A model generated the notes under the pieces. The model had not been told where the DNA came from. It saw only the letters and a program-made list of their open reading frames with translations, and did not search any database. A DNA stretch of 12,139 nt from Candidatus Nitrosopumilus sp. (GTDB lineage Archaea; Thermoproteota; Nitrososphaeria; Nitrososphaerales; Nitrosopumilaceae): NCBI GenBank assembly GCA_011055585.1, contig DRGT01000047.1:1-12139 (forward strand). The letters are read 5' to 3'. Of this stretch, positions 11,771 through 12,139 are shown piece by piece. Each line of letters begins with the position of its first letter. Position 1 is the first letter of the stretch. Made by a program: the position numbers and the translations under genes.

Positions 11771-12139
11771 TTACATTGAAGATTTTGAAACCATCTGTTC
11801 CTGTTGGCGTTTTTGAATCAAATTACTAACATTTTGTAGCTTTTCTCCAACATCGCTCGATGGATTATCCTGATATTCAGTGCCATGTTTTTCGTATAAC
11901 TGTTTTAGTTCATCTAACGACATTTCTTCAGGTTTTTTCTCAACTGCTGCTGGCTGTTCTGGTGCAGCTGCTGGCTGTTCTGGTGCAGCTGCTGGCTGTT
12001 CTGGTGCAGCTGCTGGCTGTTCTGGTGCAGCTGTTGTTTCAGGTATAGATTCCCCTCCTTTTTGTTCTGGGTTCATTTGACCAAATGAAGATTTACTGTC
12101 TTTCTCAGTTACTTGTTCTTTTGAAGAAATTTCTGATTC
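11771..12139 (-). CDS. Ala-Pro-Glu-Gln repeat protein, partial at its 5' end
   Basis: The frame is open up to the right window edge, 21 codons beyond the internal ATG at 12076, with no stop (residues run ...SSFGQ before MNPEQKGG). The true start therefore probably lies outside the window; 122 residues are visible. Four identical copies of a 7-residue unit (A-P-E-Q-P-A-A) form a rigid extended linker, followed by a charged helical end (KKPEEMSLDELKQLYEKHGTEY ... LQNVSNLIQKRQQEQM). There is no signal peptide or membrane span in the visible part. It stands 54 nt upstream of the small pilin-like gene on the same strand and may share its transcript. Function unknown; it could be a spacer between a domain outside the window and the helical tail. 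Confidence 0.7.
   Translation of the reverse strand, partial: ESEISSKEQVTEKDSKSSFGQMNPEQKGGESIPETTAAPEQPAAAPEQPAAAPEQPAAAPEQPAAVEKKPEEMSLDELKQLYEKHGTEYQDNPSSDVGEKLQNVSNLIQKRQQEQMVSKSSM
11946..12029 (-). repeat. Four perfect 21-bp tandem repeats inside the coding region
   Basis: Four identical copies (11946-11966, 11967-11987, 11988-12008, 12009-12029) of a 21-bp unit, each coding seven residues. No base differs between copies, even at third codon positions, which points to recent slippage expansion or gene conversion rather than selection on protein sequence alone. Confidence 0.92.

Noticed and set aside
11946..12029. CRISPR-like array
   Set aside because: Units are directly adjacent with no spacers and stay in a coding frame.
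11860..12080. Plus-strand frames over the 21-bp repeats encoding Leu/Val- or Cys/Gly-rich repeats
   Set aside because: They are antisense readings of the minus-strand repeat protein and have no promoter or ribosome site.
1..12139. Mobile elements, attachment sites or a prophage
   Set aside because: No transposase, integrase or terminal inverted repeats seen; tRNA-Phe has no partial duplicate nearby that would mark an integrated element.

Overview
The window looks like a compact, AT-rich (by eye about one third G+C) chromosome segment of a Nitrosopumilus-like ammonia-oxidising thaumarchaeon (Nitrososphaerota). The archaeal evidence is: TATA boxes about 26-30 nt upstream of start codons with almost no leader; Shine-Dalgarno sites of AGGTGA/GGAGG type only on downstream operon genes; archaellin/pilin class III N-termini; a TIGR00300 (LOR/SDH) enzyme; a TrmB-type regulator; a KaiC-like ATPase; free-standing Lrp/AsnC ligand-binding domains. 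The lineage is inferred from gene content, not from a marker gene. No transposase, integrase, CRISPR array or plasmid function is seen, apart from two genes cut by the window edges.

Left part (1-2353): a partial minus-strand gene and a 40-aa zinc-ribbon gene diverge from one near-palindromic TATA box. The zinc-ribbon gene is coupled to a class III adenylyl cyclase. A 48-aa CxxC protein converges on the cyclase and shares stop-codon bases with it. Two thaumarchaeal-type hypothetical genes follow, the second DUF6659-like.

Middle (2350-6850): minus-strand genes for a VOC-fold protein, two overlapping stand-alone RAM-domain proteins, a lysine-rich two-faced protein, tRNA-Phe(GAA) and a PduO-type cobalamin adenosyltransferase. 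The last diverges, again from one shared TATA box, from a plus-strand run: 41-aa C2H2 zinc finger, HD-domain nucleotidase, two small hypothetical proteins and a LOR/SDH-family (ornithine cyclodeaminase-like) enzyme.

Right part (6852-12139), all minus strand: an alanine/proline-repeat protein cut by the window edge; two membrane-anchored pilin-like proteins overlapping by 4 nt, the second large and rich in N-glycosylation sequons; two coupled cytoplasmic coiled-coil proteins; a TrmB-like regulator preceded by a dense cluster of GATC palindromes; and a KaiC-like ATPase lacking the usual catalytic glutamate pair. The arrangement suggests, but does not prove, an uncharacterised cell-surface appendage or adhesion locus with its own regulator and ATPase. 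This is the best candidate for an undescribed system here.

The window is extremely compact. Three convergent gene pairs have stop codons that overlap or lie 1 bp apart. Four genes are 40-48 aa, or small enough to be missed by routine calling, and three of these carry zinc-binding-type Cys/His patterns.
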